A stretch of DNA of 64,000 bases, from NCBI RefSeq assembly GCF_000203815.1, contig NW_004457695.1, positions 1,054,001 to 1,118,000 on the forward strand, written 5' to 3'. The position numbers and the translations under genes were made by a program. The number at the start of each line of letters is the position of its first letter. The first letter of the stretch is position 1. A model generated the notes under the pieces. It saw only the letters and a program-made list of their open reading frames with translations. It had not been told where the DNA came from and did not search any database. This stretch comes from Cavenderia fasciculata. Its lineage: Eukaryota; Evosea; Eumycetozoa; Acytosteliales; Cavenderiaceae. Below are positions 34,420 through 46,660 of this stretch, piece after piece.

Positions 34420-37330
34420 TTAATGAATGCCAACATAACAACCATGATGATCTAAAAATGTTTGATTGTTTGGTTTGTTGTTACCATTATTATTATTATT
34501 ATTATTATTTTCAATGTTATTATTATTAATAGAGTTGATTTCATGATTATTCATATTCATATTCACAGGTGGTTTATAAGGAGTTGGAAGAAAATATTGT
34601 TGTTGTTTTAATGGAGTTGTAGGTGTAAAGTTTGATGATGATGGAGTTAAAAAGGAAATATTTGGAACAAAATCATCACCATTATTCTTATTATTATTAT
34701 TATTATTAGTATTATTTTGATTATTATTATTTTGTTGTTGATTTTCAGTTGTCATTAATAATTTTCTAGCCTTGTCAAAGATTGATCTTTTTGATGTATC
34801 ATTCAACATTTTTAAAGCTACTGACGAACATCCTTCAAAGTTGCCCAAACCAGTAGTATTTAATTTTGTTGTTGTTGTTGTTGTTGATATACATGATGTT
34901 TTTTTCGTTGATGGATCAAAATTATCTTCAGTAATAAAATTTTCCATTTCGCTTTGTTTGATGTGATTATTGAGTTTAGCTGTTGATGATCTGGTTGATC
35001 CCAATGGAGTTGAAATATGAGAAACATTGTTATCTTTAAATGGTGTAAATGGTACAAAATAAAAATTATTATTATTATTATTATTTGAGGGTTTAGATGG
35101 AGTTGAATATGTTGTAATCGTATCATTTTCATTATTATTATCAATCATCATATTATTATTGTTTGCGTTATTGATTTTTGGAGGTGTTGTTATTCCTTTT
35201 AATTTAGAGTTTATATTTTGTAAAGATGTCTTGTCAATTCCTTTATCTGATAATTGAATCCCCAATGTTTTGTTTGTTCCAGTACAATTGTTGCCACTGC
35301 TATTATTGTTTACTGAATGATTGGGGGGTGAATGGACCATTGTAGTTGTATTATTATTGTTATGATTATTAACATTATTTAGATATTGAATGGTTGATCC
35401 TGGGGTAGTTGGTGTAGAAGACGTAGTTTTATATTTGGGACTTGGTGAAAGTATATTTGAAAATGGGTTTAAACTGTTACCATTAATATGATTATTATTA
35501 TTATTAATATGATTATTATTGTTATGAAGAAGATCGGATAGATTGCTCCTATAGGGACTGAGCAAACATAGTTTGTTGGGAGAAGAAAGACTATTTTCAA
35601 AGTTTGAATGATCAAATAGATGTTGACTGCTGCTACCATTGCTTGCAGTCGTATTGGCACTGTTTGGTGTCGTTGCAATAATACCCAAACCCCCAACCGG
35701 TGTTGTTGGTGGTGGTATAAATGATGTAGTTGCCAACAATGATGTATTTGATCGAATCGGTGATAATTCACTTTCAAAATTTTGTGGAAATATTTCTGGA
35801 TTTATATAATCATAATTCATTTTCTAAAAAAAAACAAAATAAAAAATATTAGAATATTATACATCTTTTTTTCTTTTTTTTTTTATAACATACAAGAGGT
35901 GAAATATTATTATTATTATTATTATTATCATTTGTTGTTTTTGATTTCTTTTTACAAGAATTTGAAAATGGTTTAATGGGAGTGACAAGATTTGAGATTG
36001 CTTGAACTGGAGTAAGAGGTGGACGTGGTGATGCTGGTAGGGTGGTGGTTAGGGAAACTCTTGGTTTTGGTGAAATAATATATCCATTGGTTATGAAATT
36101 TTGTAATGATGGTACGTCTACTGCCAATTTTGTTTTTTGTGGTGTCGTATTTAAATTTAATGATTTTTCTTCTTCTCCTTGTTCTTCTCCTCCTTCTCCA
36201 TCTTCTCCAAATTCTTCTTCTCCATAATCCTCTTCTTCTTCATCTCCTTCTTCTTTTTCTTTAAAAATTAAAATAAAAATCAATTAATATTTCTATTTTC
36301 TATTATCTCTTATCTTTTTCATACTTGTAATAACTTTTCTTTTTCTTGGAGCTCTTTTAAAATTTGAAGGTTTTTTTGAACGTTTCATTGAGGAGTTCCA
36401 ATGATTTTTAATGGCATTGTCAGTTCTTCCAGGGAGAGATTTGGCAATTTCAGCCCATTTGTTTCCGTGGATGACGTGTTGTTCTTTGATGATTCGATCC
36501 TCTTCTTCGGACCAACCATCTCTTTTGATGGCGGGGTTTAGATGATTATGCCATCTCTCACGACACTGTTTGCCCATTCTACCATTCAAGTGTTGGGCAA
36601 TCTCTGACCATTTTCTCGCTCCATATTTTTCAACCAATTCCCTCACCTTGTCATCTTCTTCCTTACTCCACGACCCCTTCACGAGATTGGGATGTAATAC
36701 TTTTTGATAACGATGATGACATTGAACATCGGTCCGATTTGGGAAATGTTCTGCTATCTTTTTCCAATTTTTTTGATTATGTTTTGCTACTGCTTGTCTC
36801 AATATATCATCCTACAAAATTATATTAAAATTAAAAAAAGGTTAATACATATATATTAATATATATATATTCTTTTTCTTTTTTCCTCTTACCTCTTCAA
36901 GAGTCCATTTTCCTTTTGATTTTTTTAATGGACCACCATTTCCACCATTGACTGTACTGGCACTTGAAATATCGCTAAAAGCAGAATCAGTCGATGATGA
37001 TAGTGTAGAGGCTGTGGATATAGGTGATTCGGGTGGAATCATCATCATCATCATATTGTTGATGGATCCAGTTCTTGAGGTGGTTCTTGTCAGTGCCGGA
37101 GCAGCAATCACTGTCGATGGAGGGGATGTGGTTGAAGTCGTCGTAGTCATCAAAGTACTCATTGTCATTGTCGGTGCACCAAGTGGAGATGCCATTATAA
37201 ATGATGACGAAGGAGTAGAAGTTGAAGAATCAAACGATGATGATGATGACGACGATACAAGTGATGAGATGGAATGAGCAGTAGTAATTTGATTGGAATG
37301 ATCAATACTCGTATTCTTCCGACTCGTCAT
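34420..37330 (-). CDS. R1R2R3 Myb transcription factor with long Asn-rich C-terminus
   Basis: Exons 36893-37330, 36325-36811, 35894-36258 and 34420-35823 join in frame to 897 residues. The start is the ATG at 37330; the open frame further upstream begins only with TTG/Leu codons. After a Ser/Thr-rich N-terminus come three Myb repeats with regular Trp spacing: [36 protein letters not shown] and [19 protein letters not shown]. The second and third repeats keep the recognition helices [12 protein letters not shown] and [14 protein letters not shown], as in vertebrate c-Myb. A basic stretch, an acidic Glu block and ~600 residues of Asn-rich sequence follow. It is a nuclear DNA-binding protein expected to recognise AAC-G/T-G type sites. 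It may correspond to one of the D. discoideum three-repeat Mybs, but which one cannot be told. Confidence 0.92.
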
Positions 37331-37916
37331 CGTTGTCAACGTCAACACCAACAACAACAACAACAATCACCAAACCTAAGAATAAAGAAAAAAAAAAAAA
37401 AAAAGTCAGATGATGGAAGAGAATGATGGAAATGTCTGTCTCGAGCTGGAAATATATATATATATATATAGAATATATATAAAGTTGGTATAGGGATGTT
37501 GGGAAATATAGGGTTCAAAGTTTTGGAAACTCCTCCAAACCAACCAACCAACCAACCTGTTTGCTTGTTAATTTGTTTGTTGTGTTGATACCTACTGTTC
37601 CTGCTGAGATTTTCACCGATTATCTATCTCTATCGTTGTTGTTCTTTTGTTTGTAAATGGCTTGGAATATTATATTATACTACTAACTATATTTTAAAAA
37701 TAAAAAGGTGACCATATGGTCTGTCTGTCGGTCAGTATTACTATAATAGGATTAAGAATATGGGTATAGGGTATTGTTTTTTTTTTGAAATTATATATAG
37801 TATCGTCGTCGCTGCTGCAGACTAGTCGTTCTTGTTATTATTATTATTGTTCATATCACACAGTCGTCAAAAACACCAATGGAAAACACACATTCTGTAA
37901 ATCTACTTTTGAACGG

Positions 37917-37953
<37 letters not shown>

Positions 37954-40006
37954 GAATTACTACTCCTACTACTTTTTGATTTATAAAAGAATTATATTTT
38001 TGACACTCCTCCTTCTTCTCCTGCTATTATTATTATTATTATTATTATTTTTAATGTTTGGTTGTTTTGTTGGTATTGTTGACTAATCATTATACAATTT
38101 GTGAAATCACGATGGGTAAAATAGGAATATGTGTTTAATGATAATTGGTTTTGGATTGGTGATCTGCACGACCAACAACAACAATAAATATATATATATT
38201 AAAATATTATATTTATATATATTATAAATTTAGATTTGTATATACAATATATTGTGTTGTGTGTGTGTGAGAGAGTGAGAGTGAGAGTGATTATTAAGAA
38301 ATAAAAGAGAGAGACGATGATAATTTTTGTTGTTACACATGTAAATTTGATTCTAATAGATTAGGTTGTTGTTGGTGTTGACAACGATGACACAAACTGT
38401 GTCAAGTAAAGTGTTTGAGAATGAACTAATAATTAATGTAATGTAATGTATCATGTGTGTGTGTATAGGTGAAGTGTAATAATAGTTTTGATGATTGATC
38501 TTACCCAGCGACAATAACAACAACAACTAGACCAGTCTGTCTTTTTTACTAATTGTACATAAAAACTCTGATCTAACTATGATATATACGAATTACTTTA
38601 CACAATTATATATACATATATATAACTCCTACTCGTCTTCAAATGATATGATAATGATATTAACGGCTAGAATTGACAATCCTCTGCAAATTTTCAAAAA
38701 AAAATTAACCGTTGCATCACATTCAAAGTGAAGTAAACAAGTCTCATCATTAGACGATCGTTGATTTAATAAATAGATAAATATGAATGAATATTGATAA
38801 ACTATACAAACAACAACAACAACAATAATAAAGAGATATGATCAATTGGTTTCCAGGAAATTAGTTTCGTCTGACTGACTTTTAAAATCAATCAACGATT
38901 GTTTGATTGTCTTTTAAAAGACTGACATGACCAACTCGACTGACTGCTGCTGTATGATGGGATGTGATGTGATATGATATGAGACGAGATGTGATATATT
39001 GTGAGGTGGAGTAGGTGGATATTTAAATTACCTTGAGAGAGAGAGAGAGGGATGATTGTGCGTATACTAAACTCTATCTATTTTATCTTTTGTTTTTCTT
39101 TCTTTCTTTCTTTGTTTCTTTAAGTTTTAATATTTATATATATATTGTAATGTATGTATTATGAGAGAGTAGAATAGAATAGATTAAAGTGGTTTAGTGA
39201 TGCACTTCAATTAAACTACCTACTGTGCTCGGCTACCAAAACAAAAAAACAAAAAACCAAAAACAAAATAAGGGAGATTTTTTAAATTGGTTTCTACACA
39301 AGTATTAAAAGTAAAATAAACTACTAATTATTATTATTATTATTATTATTATTGTTATTATTACTTTTGAGATTACAATGTAATTGAATACTATACTAAA
39401 TTTGTTGATGGATAAAACAAAAACTTTTGGAAAAATGAAAATTTAAATTTTGATTGATTTGAAAATGATATTTTTTGGCGGCAAATTATTTTTTTTTGAA
39501 TTTTTTTCCCCATTGACTACGATTGCATTGCACATTTAATTTACAAAAATATAACTAGTTGTTGTTTTATTTATTTTTTAAATAGATTAAGATTGATTTT
39601 TGAAAATGATTATTATTATGATTATTATTATTTTCGAGAGAGAGTGTAGTTATTTTAAGAGATAAGAGTAAAATAAGAAAAAAAATAAACTTTCATTGTA
39701 TTGGCGACTATTGATATAGTTTTGGCCAATCCAAGTCATCACTATTTTTTTTCATTTTCCTAATTTGTTTTTCTTTTTCTTTAATCCTTTTCCCAAGGTT
39801 CCAATTTGTATGTATTGAATTAAAGAAATAAAAGAACGGTATAGGATAAAGAATTTATCTTTTCATCATTTGATAAATTCTTTTTTTCTAGGTTTTAAAA
39901 ATTATAAACTCTTTTTTTCTCTTTTTTGTTTCTATCCTCTCGCTTGACAAAATAAAATAATGATACAAATCCAAAAATGACTTTTATCCATTGTTTGTCC
40001 ATTTTT
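37331..40006. other. 2.7 kb gene-free region upstream of the Myb gene
   Basis: This is the longest stretch without a gene before the array. It contains many short tracts: (TA)n at 37448-37471, (GTT)n at about 37917-37954, (ATT)n at 38024-38050, GT/GA runs near 38250-38310, and another (ATT)n near 39318-39362. I see no ORF with coding character and no tRNA-like fold. It can serve as an extended 5' region of the Myb gene or hold non-coding transcripts, and neither can be shown here. Confidence 0.5.
37917..37954. repeat. (GTT)n microsatellite
   Basis: About 12 uninterrupted GTT units lie in the Myb upstream region. No overlapping gene is present. Confidence 0.85.
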
Positions 40007-40750
40007 CTATTTACCACCACGAAGTTGTCTCCAAGCTTTACGAATCTTTGTGTGAAGATCAGCACACCAGACTGTACCAATCATGAGTAGGATGTAACCA
40101 GTGTAGGTACAAAAGATGACAAAGAACCACCCGGTGGGGGTGAGACATTTAATAGTGGCACTGGTGCAGCCAGGACGATAGGCGACTGGACTCCAGTGTG
40201 CCTGTGGTGTCCAGAGTCCATTATCGACGAGGATGTGACGTAAAATGTCGATAGTGGCCAATGGGGCGGCAATAGCAGTGAGATAGAATGGGCCAAACTT
40301 GTGCCAATGTCCACGATCGCTTGCACGTTGAGTGCACTTGTGGAAATGGTACTGGGCGAGATTTGTCATGATCGACAAACTAATAGCAAAGGTAATTGCA
40401 TGAGCAAAACCTACGGAACCTTGGGTGGCGGCAATACCGAGGATGGATGCCACCAAAAGAGGCCAACATCAACTACCTACAAGAGCAGGAATAGAAATCA
40501 AAATAGCAGCAATTGCTACAAATAATGGTTTCTTACTTTCCTTTTCTCCAACGGCAGTAGAGTCGTCAGCGACGACGACGTCTTCGTCAATGTTGTTGTT
40601 GTTTAATAATGGTGAGGATTCATTAATGTTGTTGATGGATGGTGATGATGATGATGATGATGATGATTTCTTTTGTGGAGTAGGTCTTGCTCAAACTCCT
40701 CCTTCACAATCATCATCCCCTAATTTGGGAATACTACCAAAGAATGACAT
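40007..40750 (-). CDS. Conserved-looking multi-TM protein with two in-frame TGA codons
   Basis: From the ATG at 40750 one frame runs 248 codons to TAA at 40007, broken only by TGA at 40691-40693 and 40469-40471. Its parts are a Ser/Asn/Asp-rich N-terminus, a segment KKPLFVAIAAILISIPALVG, then (after the second TGA) CWPLLVASILG. Three more membrane segments follow, with the loops NLAQYHFHKCTQRASDRGHW and WSPVAYRPGCTSATIKCL, and a basic tail (KIRKAWRQLRGGK). The text either side of each TGA is in the same frame and protein-like. No GT...AG pair removes both TGAs cleanly. Possible readings are sequencing substitutions, a young pseudogene, or UGA decoded as an amino acid. The family is uncharacterised to my knowledge. 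Confidence 0.55.
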
Positions 40751-40793
40751 ATTGATATCTAATTACTTTATTACTTGAATATATATATAAATA

Positions 40794-40824
<31 letters not shown>

Positions 40825-41066
40825 ATTATCTCTTTTTTTGGTAAGGTGTGTTTATAAAAAAAAAATAATAATGAAAGAAATTTAAAAAAAGTGTGAGAGA
40901 TAGATTTTTAAAAAAAATTGAAAAAATAAAAAAAAAATGATTCGTGTGAAATGTTTTCCGAAGAAAAGTTTATCCAATTCCGATGATCTTGATGTGGAAC
41001 ACGCTTCCATTACATTTTATTTATTTTTATTTTTATTATTTATTTTTATTTTTATTTTTACTTTTT
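40751..41066. other. Intergenic with (AAAT)n repeat
   Basis: This spacer holds an (AATA)n run at about 40790-40826, poly(A)/poly(T) tracts and T-rich 3' flank of the following minus-strand gene. No gene was found. Confidence 0.45.
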
Positions 41067-42180
41067 TTAGTCTGTAAAGGTTAGACTAAAAATTTGATTA
41101 TTTGGGTATGCTATGAGAAGACAAGTATTATTTTGACAAGCATGGATTGCAAGAGGAGAGATACCTGGAGCATCGGGGATACGTATCGTTTTGATGAGTG
41201 ATTTGGTGGACATGTCAATCATGTCGACATAGACACCACTATTATCGGCACAGTGATGTAGGAGGACTTGACCAATTCGAACAACCTTGCCAGCATGAAC
41301 CAAAGGCTTTTCAAAGTCGATTGACCATTTACTGTTGTTGGCCAATGAAAAGACGATGATTTGGTCTTGTGCATAGACGAGTACGTATTCGGGATCAGAC
41401 TCTACGTTGAACAGTCCGTCGTTCCATGACCAAGTCTCCAATATTTCATCGGCCAATTTAGATTGTTCGTTGTACTTTCTAATGTGAACGACACGACTAC
41501 CATCGATAAACGAGACACTTACCAACTTGCGACCAGTGTTTTGGAAGTTGTTGGTCAGACCAGACTGCACAATCATCTCGCCTTCAATCGGTCTAAACGC
41601 ACAAACAAACTCTCCTTGTTGATTGACAAAATCAAACAAATCAACCTTGACATAGGTCTGTGGTGGTTGTCCCAATCCAATTCTACTCCATTCTGTCATA
41701 TGATGTAAGAATGTTGGTCTTGCTCTACCAAATATATACTTTTTTGATTTATTGATTTCACTAATCTGTGAATCTAAAAAAGAGAAATAGAAAATAGAAA
41801 TAGAAATAGAAAGAAAAGTAAGGGGTTAGGGGTTAAGGTTATTATTATTTATCTTTCATTTTCTTCATACTTGAAACTTTCATAATAGTGAATACAAATT
41901 CTTCATCATTGACTTCATAAGGTAGATAGATATGATTACCAAGTTTAACAGGTACAAGTAATTGATCTGGTTTACCACCAGCAAGATCGTATGGGACCGT
42001 TTCAACTGGTGTAACACCAATACTACCATTACTATCGATACCAAACGATGCGATTTCAGTATGTGTCTTTGTCAATGCAAACACTGTATTGCCTCCAAAC
42101 CCGATAAAGCTACCTGCAATCCCTACTCCTTCAGTTGCAATCTTTTTATCTTTAATTGAAAATGCTGGTAATGTTGACAT
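41067..42180 (-). CDS. 338-residue protein of unknown function
   Basis: Exons 41871-42180 and 41067-41773 join (phase 1) to 338 residues, starting MSTLPAFSIKDKKIATEGVG. It has no signal peptide or TM. The pattern of short strands ending in turns (HIYLPYEVNDEEFVFTIMKV; EYVLVYAQDQIIVFSLANNS; DNSGVYVDMIDMSTKSLIKT) suggests a beta-propeller-like fold, but no WD or Kelch signature repeats are visible. I do not recognise the family. The frame is clean, and base composition matches neighbouring genes. Confidence 0.75.
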
Positions 42181-42610
42181 GGTTATTAATATTTATCTCT
42201 CTCTTTATCTGTATAGATCAATTAAATTAAAAACGACAAAAAAGATTAACAAACGAGAGTTGCAATATATCTTCTTTTTTTTTTTTTTTTTTTTAGAAAT
42301 GATTTAGAAGAAGTTTTATAGAATCTTGGGTTAACAAAAACAGCTCTAAACTAAAGGTCGGAATTGACTCGAGGGGCTCAAAGTGATCTATCTATTACGA
42401 CCATGCAATGAAAAACAAATATCTTCTTGACCGCGATGATGTGTCAGATCATGGTGGGTGCGATCGATAGACATGTCCCCTCATTAAAGATGAATGACGA
42501 CTAGGTCAAATGAATGAGTAAAAAACGAACGACTCTTTCATTCATTTCATTTCAAGTAGTAGTAATACTTTAGATATAGATATATAGATATAGATAAAGA
42601 GATAGGGAGA
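42181..42610. other. Left border of the tandem array
   Basis: This is the divergent promoter between the 338-residue gene and array copy 1. It contains a T19 run, a relatively GC-rich patch at 42340-42480 and a (GATATA)n-like run just before copy 1. No direct repeat with the array's internal spacers was noticed. Confidence 0.4.
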
Positions 42611-44084
42611 ATGAATCAAGAAATAGAAAACATATGTAAAGAATTGATAGGTATTGGCATTAAAGCCTTTGTAGATATGAGCAAATATGATAAGATTCTA
42701 TTTGTTGGTTCAATTGCTTTACCTGTTATGATCAATTGTATGTAGTAGTATAAGAGTAGAATATATGAATAGACAAGAGTATATATATTTACTTTACTTT
42801 ATTTACTATTTAGTACCAAACTTTGGAATCATACCAAATGATGAAAGTGATAGAATAGAAACACATTATCTAACTGGTATTGACAAGATTGCACATGTTT
42901 ATGATGAATGCTTGGCAGGAAATGATTCAATCTTGGAGACAAAAGATATTAAACTTTTAGCAGCATCTGCTCAAACAAGTGACAAACTATGTAGAATATT
43001 GGCGAGAAGAGATGTAGTATTGATGCTACTACAAATCATTATCAATGCAGAGAGCATGTGGAGATCAGCTCAAAGTTTTGTATCACCTCTATCCGAAGAA
43101 ACTATTCATAATCTTTACCTTACTTTAGATTATGAATCTTTAATGTTGGATGCTTCAAATTTATTAAATCATATTTTACCTAAAAGTAAAGAAAACAAAG
43201 AAATAGAAATAGAAAAAGGGAAACAAAAATAATTAATAATTAATAATTAATATTTACTTTTTCTTTTTCTTTTTCTTTTTTAAGTTGAATTGGATGAAAT
43301 ACCATTTGGAGAATTAATAGGAAGTATAAGGTATTATGGATTATCAACACCAATCATTTATAAATTACTATGTGCAATATTAAAGTTGATGGTCGATAGA
43401 AATGATACGGTCAAGACATTTATGGAAATGGAATTGATGGTACTGGTTAGATACTTTATGGAAAATGAGTTTAAATCAGAGTATAGGTTACTACGAGACT
43501 ATTGGTTACAAATATCAGTTCGTTGGTATAGAGATCGATTCAAATTAAATATAGCACCAATCGATCGGATGTTTATAGAAGAGTATTATCAGAGTAAACG
43601 GTTTTGGATCTACGTTCCAAAAGAGATTCGAGTCAATCCTCATGGTCTATTGAGTGAGGTGATATTGGATGGATATGGATTTTTACGTGGTTATATTTCA
43701 TCTACAAGTCTATTGATTGACTATATCTATTCAGAATCTGGTCTCTATGATATATGTTATCGAAAGAGTGATACTACTCTGACAAGATTCTTATTTTCAT
43801 CGTTTTTTGCTACTTCCATGTTAATGTTGTTTACATTTTCAGCGTCTCGCAAGGGCAAGGTGCATTACATCATATCTGCTGCATTTACTTGTGGCCTAAC
43901 TTATGCGCAAGAGATTATGATCAATCGTCAAAAGACGGGTGGTCGTGACTACAAAATATTTAAAGATTATTTCACTCAAAATACAAACAACGATATTTAT
44001 GTTGAAAAGGAATTATTATTAACTCAAGATGATCAACAAACAATCATTCATAATAGATCAGATATTCTGGATTATGAATTCTAA
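42611..44084 (+). CDS. Array family, copy 1 (most divergent), 432 aa
   Basis: Exons 42611-42737, 42814-43185 and 43285-44084, with both introns in phase 1. Exon 1 encodes KYDKILFVGSIALPVMINC, and exon 2 has the family core DKLCRILARRDVVLMLLQII. Exon 3 carries the armadillo-like segment, the hydrophobic pair (FLFSSFFATSMLMLFTF and VHYIISAAFTCGLTYA) and the tail NRSDILDYEF. This copy lacks the N-terminal LSIDKYKELIS version, reading instead NQEIENICKELIGIG. It differs from the others throughout exon 3. It stands alone to the left of the unrelated secreted-protein gene, so it may be the oldest member. Function unknown. Confidence 0.85.
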
Positions 44085-44319
44085 AAAAGGAAATAAATAA
44101 AATGGCATTTCAGATATTTCGGGGTTTTGATATGTCTAGTTCTTCAAACATCTGAATTGTCGCCGTTTCGGCAATTTGAATTCAAAAGGTACACGCGACC
44201 AACCAAGCATTACTTGAATAAACAAGCCGACGAAATGATGTTGAGAGCACGTTGACATTTGTTGAACAAAGTCTTACAACTACTGTTTTATTTAGTCATT
44301 TGATACAACAACAACAACA

Positions 44320-44927
44320 ATGTTATTTCATAAATATTTATTATTATTAGTTACAATAGTTTATCTAATTGGGTGTGCAGTAAGCGATTCATGCCAACCA
44401 ATTGGCCTAGTCGAACAAACCGACATTCAGTATTCCTCGATCACATTTGGTGTCGAAAGTTGCCACATACTTCAAGGCTATGACAACGGTTGCGATGGCA
44501 ATGTGAAATACACACTCAAAGTTAACGAGACCGTCGTTTTCGGGGGAGAAAACGGATATGATCAAGTTGCTGGATTCGATGGAGTTCACTTGTGCTTTTC
44601 AATCTCAACCTATAGTTCAAAGTATGTTCAATGATATCCGAATAATAATAATTTAAACTCTAACATCCTCTTCTCTTTTCTCTCTCTTTTGATAGTTACT
44701 GTACACCACCAACTGAATATACAACTCGTTGCAACTCGGGATGTATCACACCCAACTTTGACTCTGAGTATTCCTACATTGTCCCATATAAATGGATGCT
44801 CGATACATACTGTGCTGAGGGTTTCAAGGATACCTACAATTTCTCGTTTGAATCCTCATCATCCATTGTCCAAACCAACCTTTTCTTTGTTCTCGTCAGT
44901 CTAGGTCTTATCTTTTTAGTCTTGTAA
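44320..44927 (+). CDS. Small secreted, probably GPI-anchored, Cys-rich protein
   Basis: Exons 44320-44621 and 44696-44927 give 177 residues. The N-terminal signal peptide (LLLLVTIVYLIGCAVSDSC) is followed by ~135 residues with about ten Cys and Tyr/Gly-rich beta-type sequence. The C-terminus ends in a Ser-rich stretch (FESSSSIVQ) and a terminal hydrophobic run (FFVLVSLGLIFLVL) with nothing after it, which is the GPI-attachment pattern. It is unrelated to the array family yet sits between copies 1 and 2 in the same orientation. The family is not recognised. Confidence 0.78.
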
Positions 44928-45044
44928 ATGAAATGACCCAAAATATAATAAAAAAATGAATTTCTCTAATCGTAATATTTACCTGTCCATCTATCTGAAC
45001 TTGTAGTTCATCATCTTATTTCATGTCATTCAACTTCAAGAGAG

Positions 45045-45196
45045 ATGACAAATATATTATTATCTATAGATAAATATAAAGAATTGATTAGTATTGGTTT
45101 GAAATCAATACAATCAAGAACATATAGTAAATATGATAAGATACTATTTGTTGGTTCATTAGCTTTACCTTTTTTAGTCAATTGTATGTAAATCAC

Positions 45197-45259
<63 letters not shown>

Positions 45260-46534
45260 AACTTACTTTCTCTCTCTTTTTTCCTTTTTAGTACCAATTT
45301 ATGGAATAATACCAAATCAACAAGATACTAGGATTGAATCAATGTATGATAATGCAATTGATAGGATTACAAATGTTTATAATGAAATTCAAACAGATCC
45401 AGAATCAGTATATAGCCTTGATATTAAGAATTTGGCAAGTGTTGCTGACAAGTCAAACAAGTTGTGTAGAATATTGGCACAGAAAGATGTAGTAATGACT
45501 CTATTAGATATCATTATCAACGGAGAGGAAATACACACACAAAGATATAATGATCAATTACCTCTATCTGATAAAATCATCGAAGAATTGTATCTAACTA
45601 TTGAAAGTAATTCTATAATGTTGGATTGTATATCTTTATTAAATAGTATTTTACCTTTTGGTATGTAATGAAGAAAAAGAAAAGAAAAAGAAATATATAT
45701 TTATTTATTAATTTTGTTGTTTTATTTATTTATTTAAATTCTATTTAATTAGTACAAGATATACCATATGGAGGATTAATTTATATAATTATAAATTATC
45801 CATCATCACCAACAAGTTATCAATTAACATGTGCTGTATTAAAAACAATGGCATTGAGGCCAGAGGAGACGATTCAACCATTTTTAGATGTTGGTTTGAT
45901 TCATATTATTAAATACTTTTTAGACAAAGAGGTTACATCTGAACACTCAGTGCTACGATATTATTGGTTACAAGTTGCTCAGACCATATATAAATCTCCC
46001 ATAGGTCATTTTGAAACAACCGAAGAGGAACAAGAGTTTATTGACGAATACTATGAAAATGGGAGATTTAAATTATGGTTGCCAAAACAATTAAGAATCA
46101 AACCTTTTAGTGTCATGTTTGAAACATTGACCGATACCTTTGGATTTTATAAAGGTTGGGTAACTGGTACTTCATTGTTTGTAGATCTTGTCTATTCAAG
46201 TTCACCTGTTTTCGATGCAATCTATCGTCGATTAGATTCAACCTTGACAAGATACTTGGCATGTTCATTGTTTTTTTCAACTTTTGCACTCTATTCAACA
46301 GTTTTCCTTTCTCGCCAAGGAAAGATTTATTACTCCTTATCATCCATCTTGACAATGTCCCATAGCGTCTATCTCAACAATCAAGTCAATCGTCAAAGAT
46401 TGGGTGGAGACATTTACAAATCTTTTAAAAAGTATTATAAAACAAATGATCAAAATAATTCCCCTTTTTCAACAATCAATAATGATCAAATAATTATTAA
46501 AGATAAATCTGATATTTTAGATTGTGAATTTTAA
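45045..46534 (+). CDS. Array family, copy 2, 429 aa
   Basis: Exons 45045-45183, 45292-45660 and 45753-46534; both introns are phase 1. Exon 1 reads LLSIDKYKELISIGLKSIQS, then KYDKILFVGSLALPFLVNC. Exon 2 has SNKLCRILAQKDVVMTLLDI, and exon 3 has RLDSTLTRYLACSLFFST followed by the second hydrophobic segment. The tail is DKSDILDCEF. Intron 1 contains a long (ATG)n run. Exon 1 plus the start of intron 1 match copy 10 almost exactly, whereas exon 3 does not, which suggests sequence exchange. Confidence 0.85.
45197..45258. repeat. (ATG)n microsatellite inside intron 1 of array copy 2
   Basis: About 20 ATG units end at TGATTAACTTACT, which looks like the branch-point region of the intron. Copy 10 carries a shorter version at the same place. 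Confidence 0.85.
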
Positions 46535-46660
46535 TCAAACAAAAATAGAAAATAATAAATAAATTAAATTAAAATATCTTTTTTAAAATCGTCTGGATGA
46601 TGAGGTCACAAGTATGTGTGTTCATTCATTCATTTCATTCATCTATTTTTCAAATCCAAA

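Noticed and set aside
38300-38420. GATGA/CTGA-like words considered as a C/D-box snoRNA
   Set aside because: Box spacing and terminal stem are not convincing; such words are common in this AT-rich, GAT-repeat-rich DNA.
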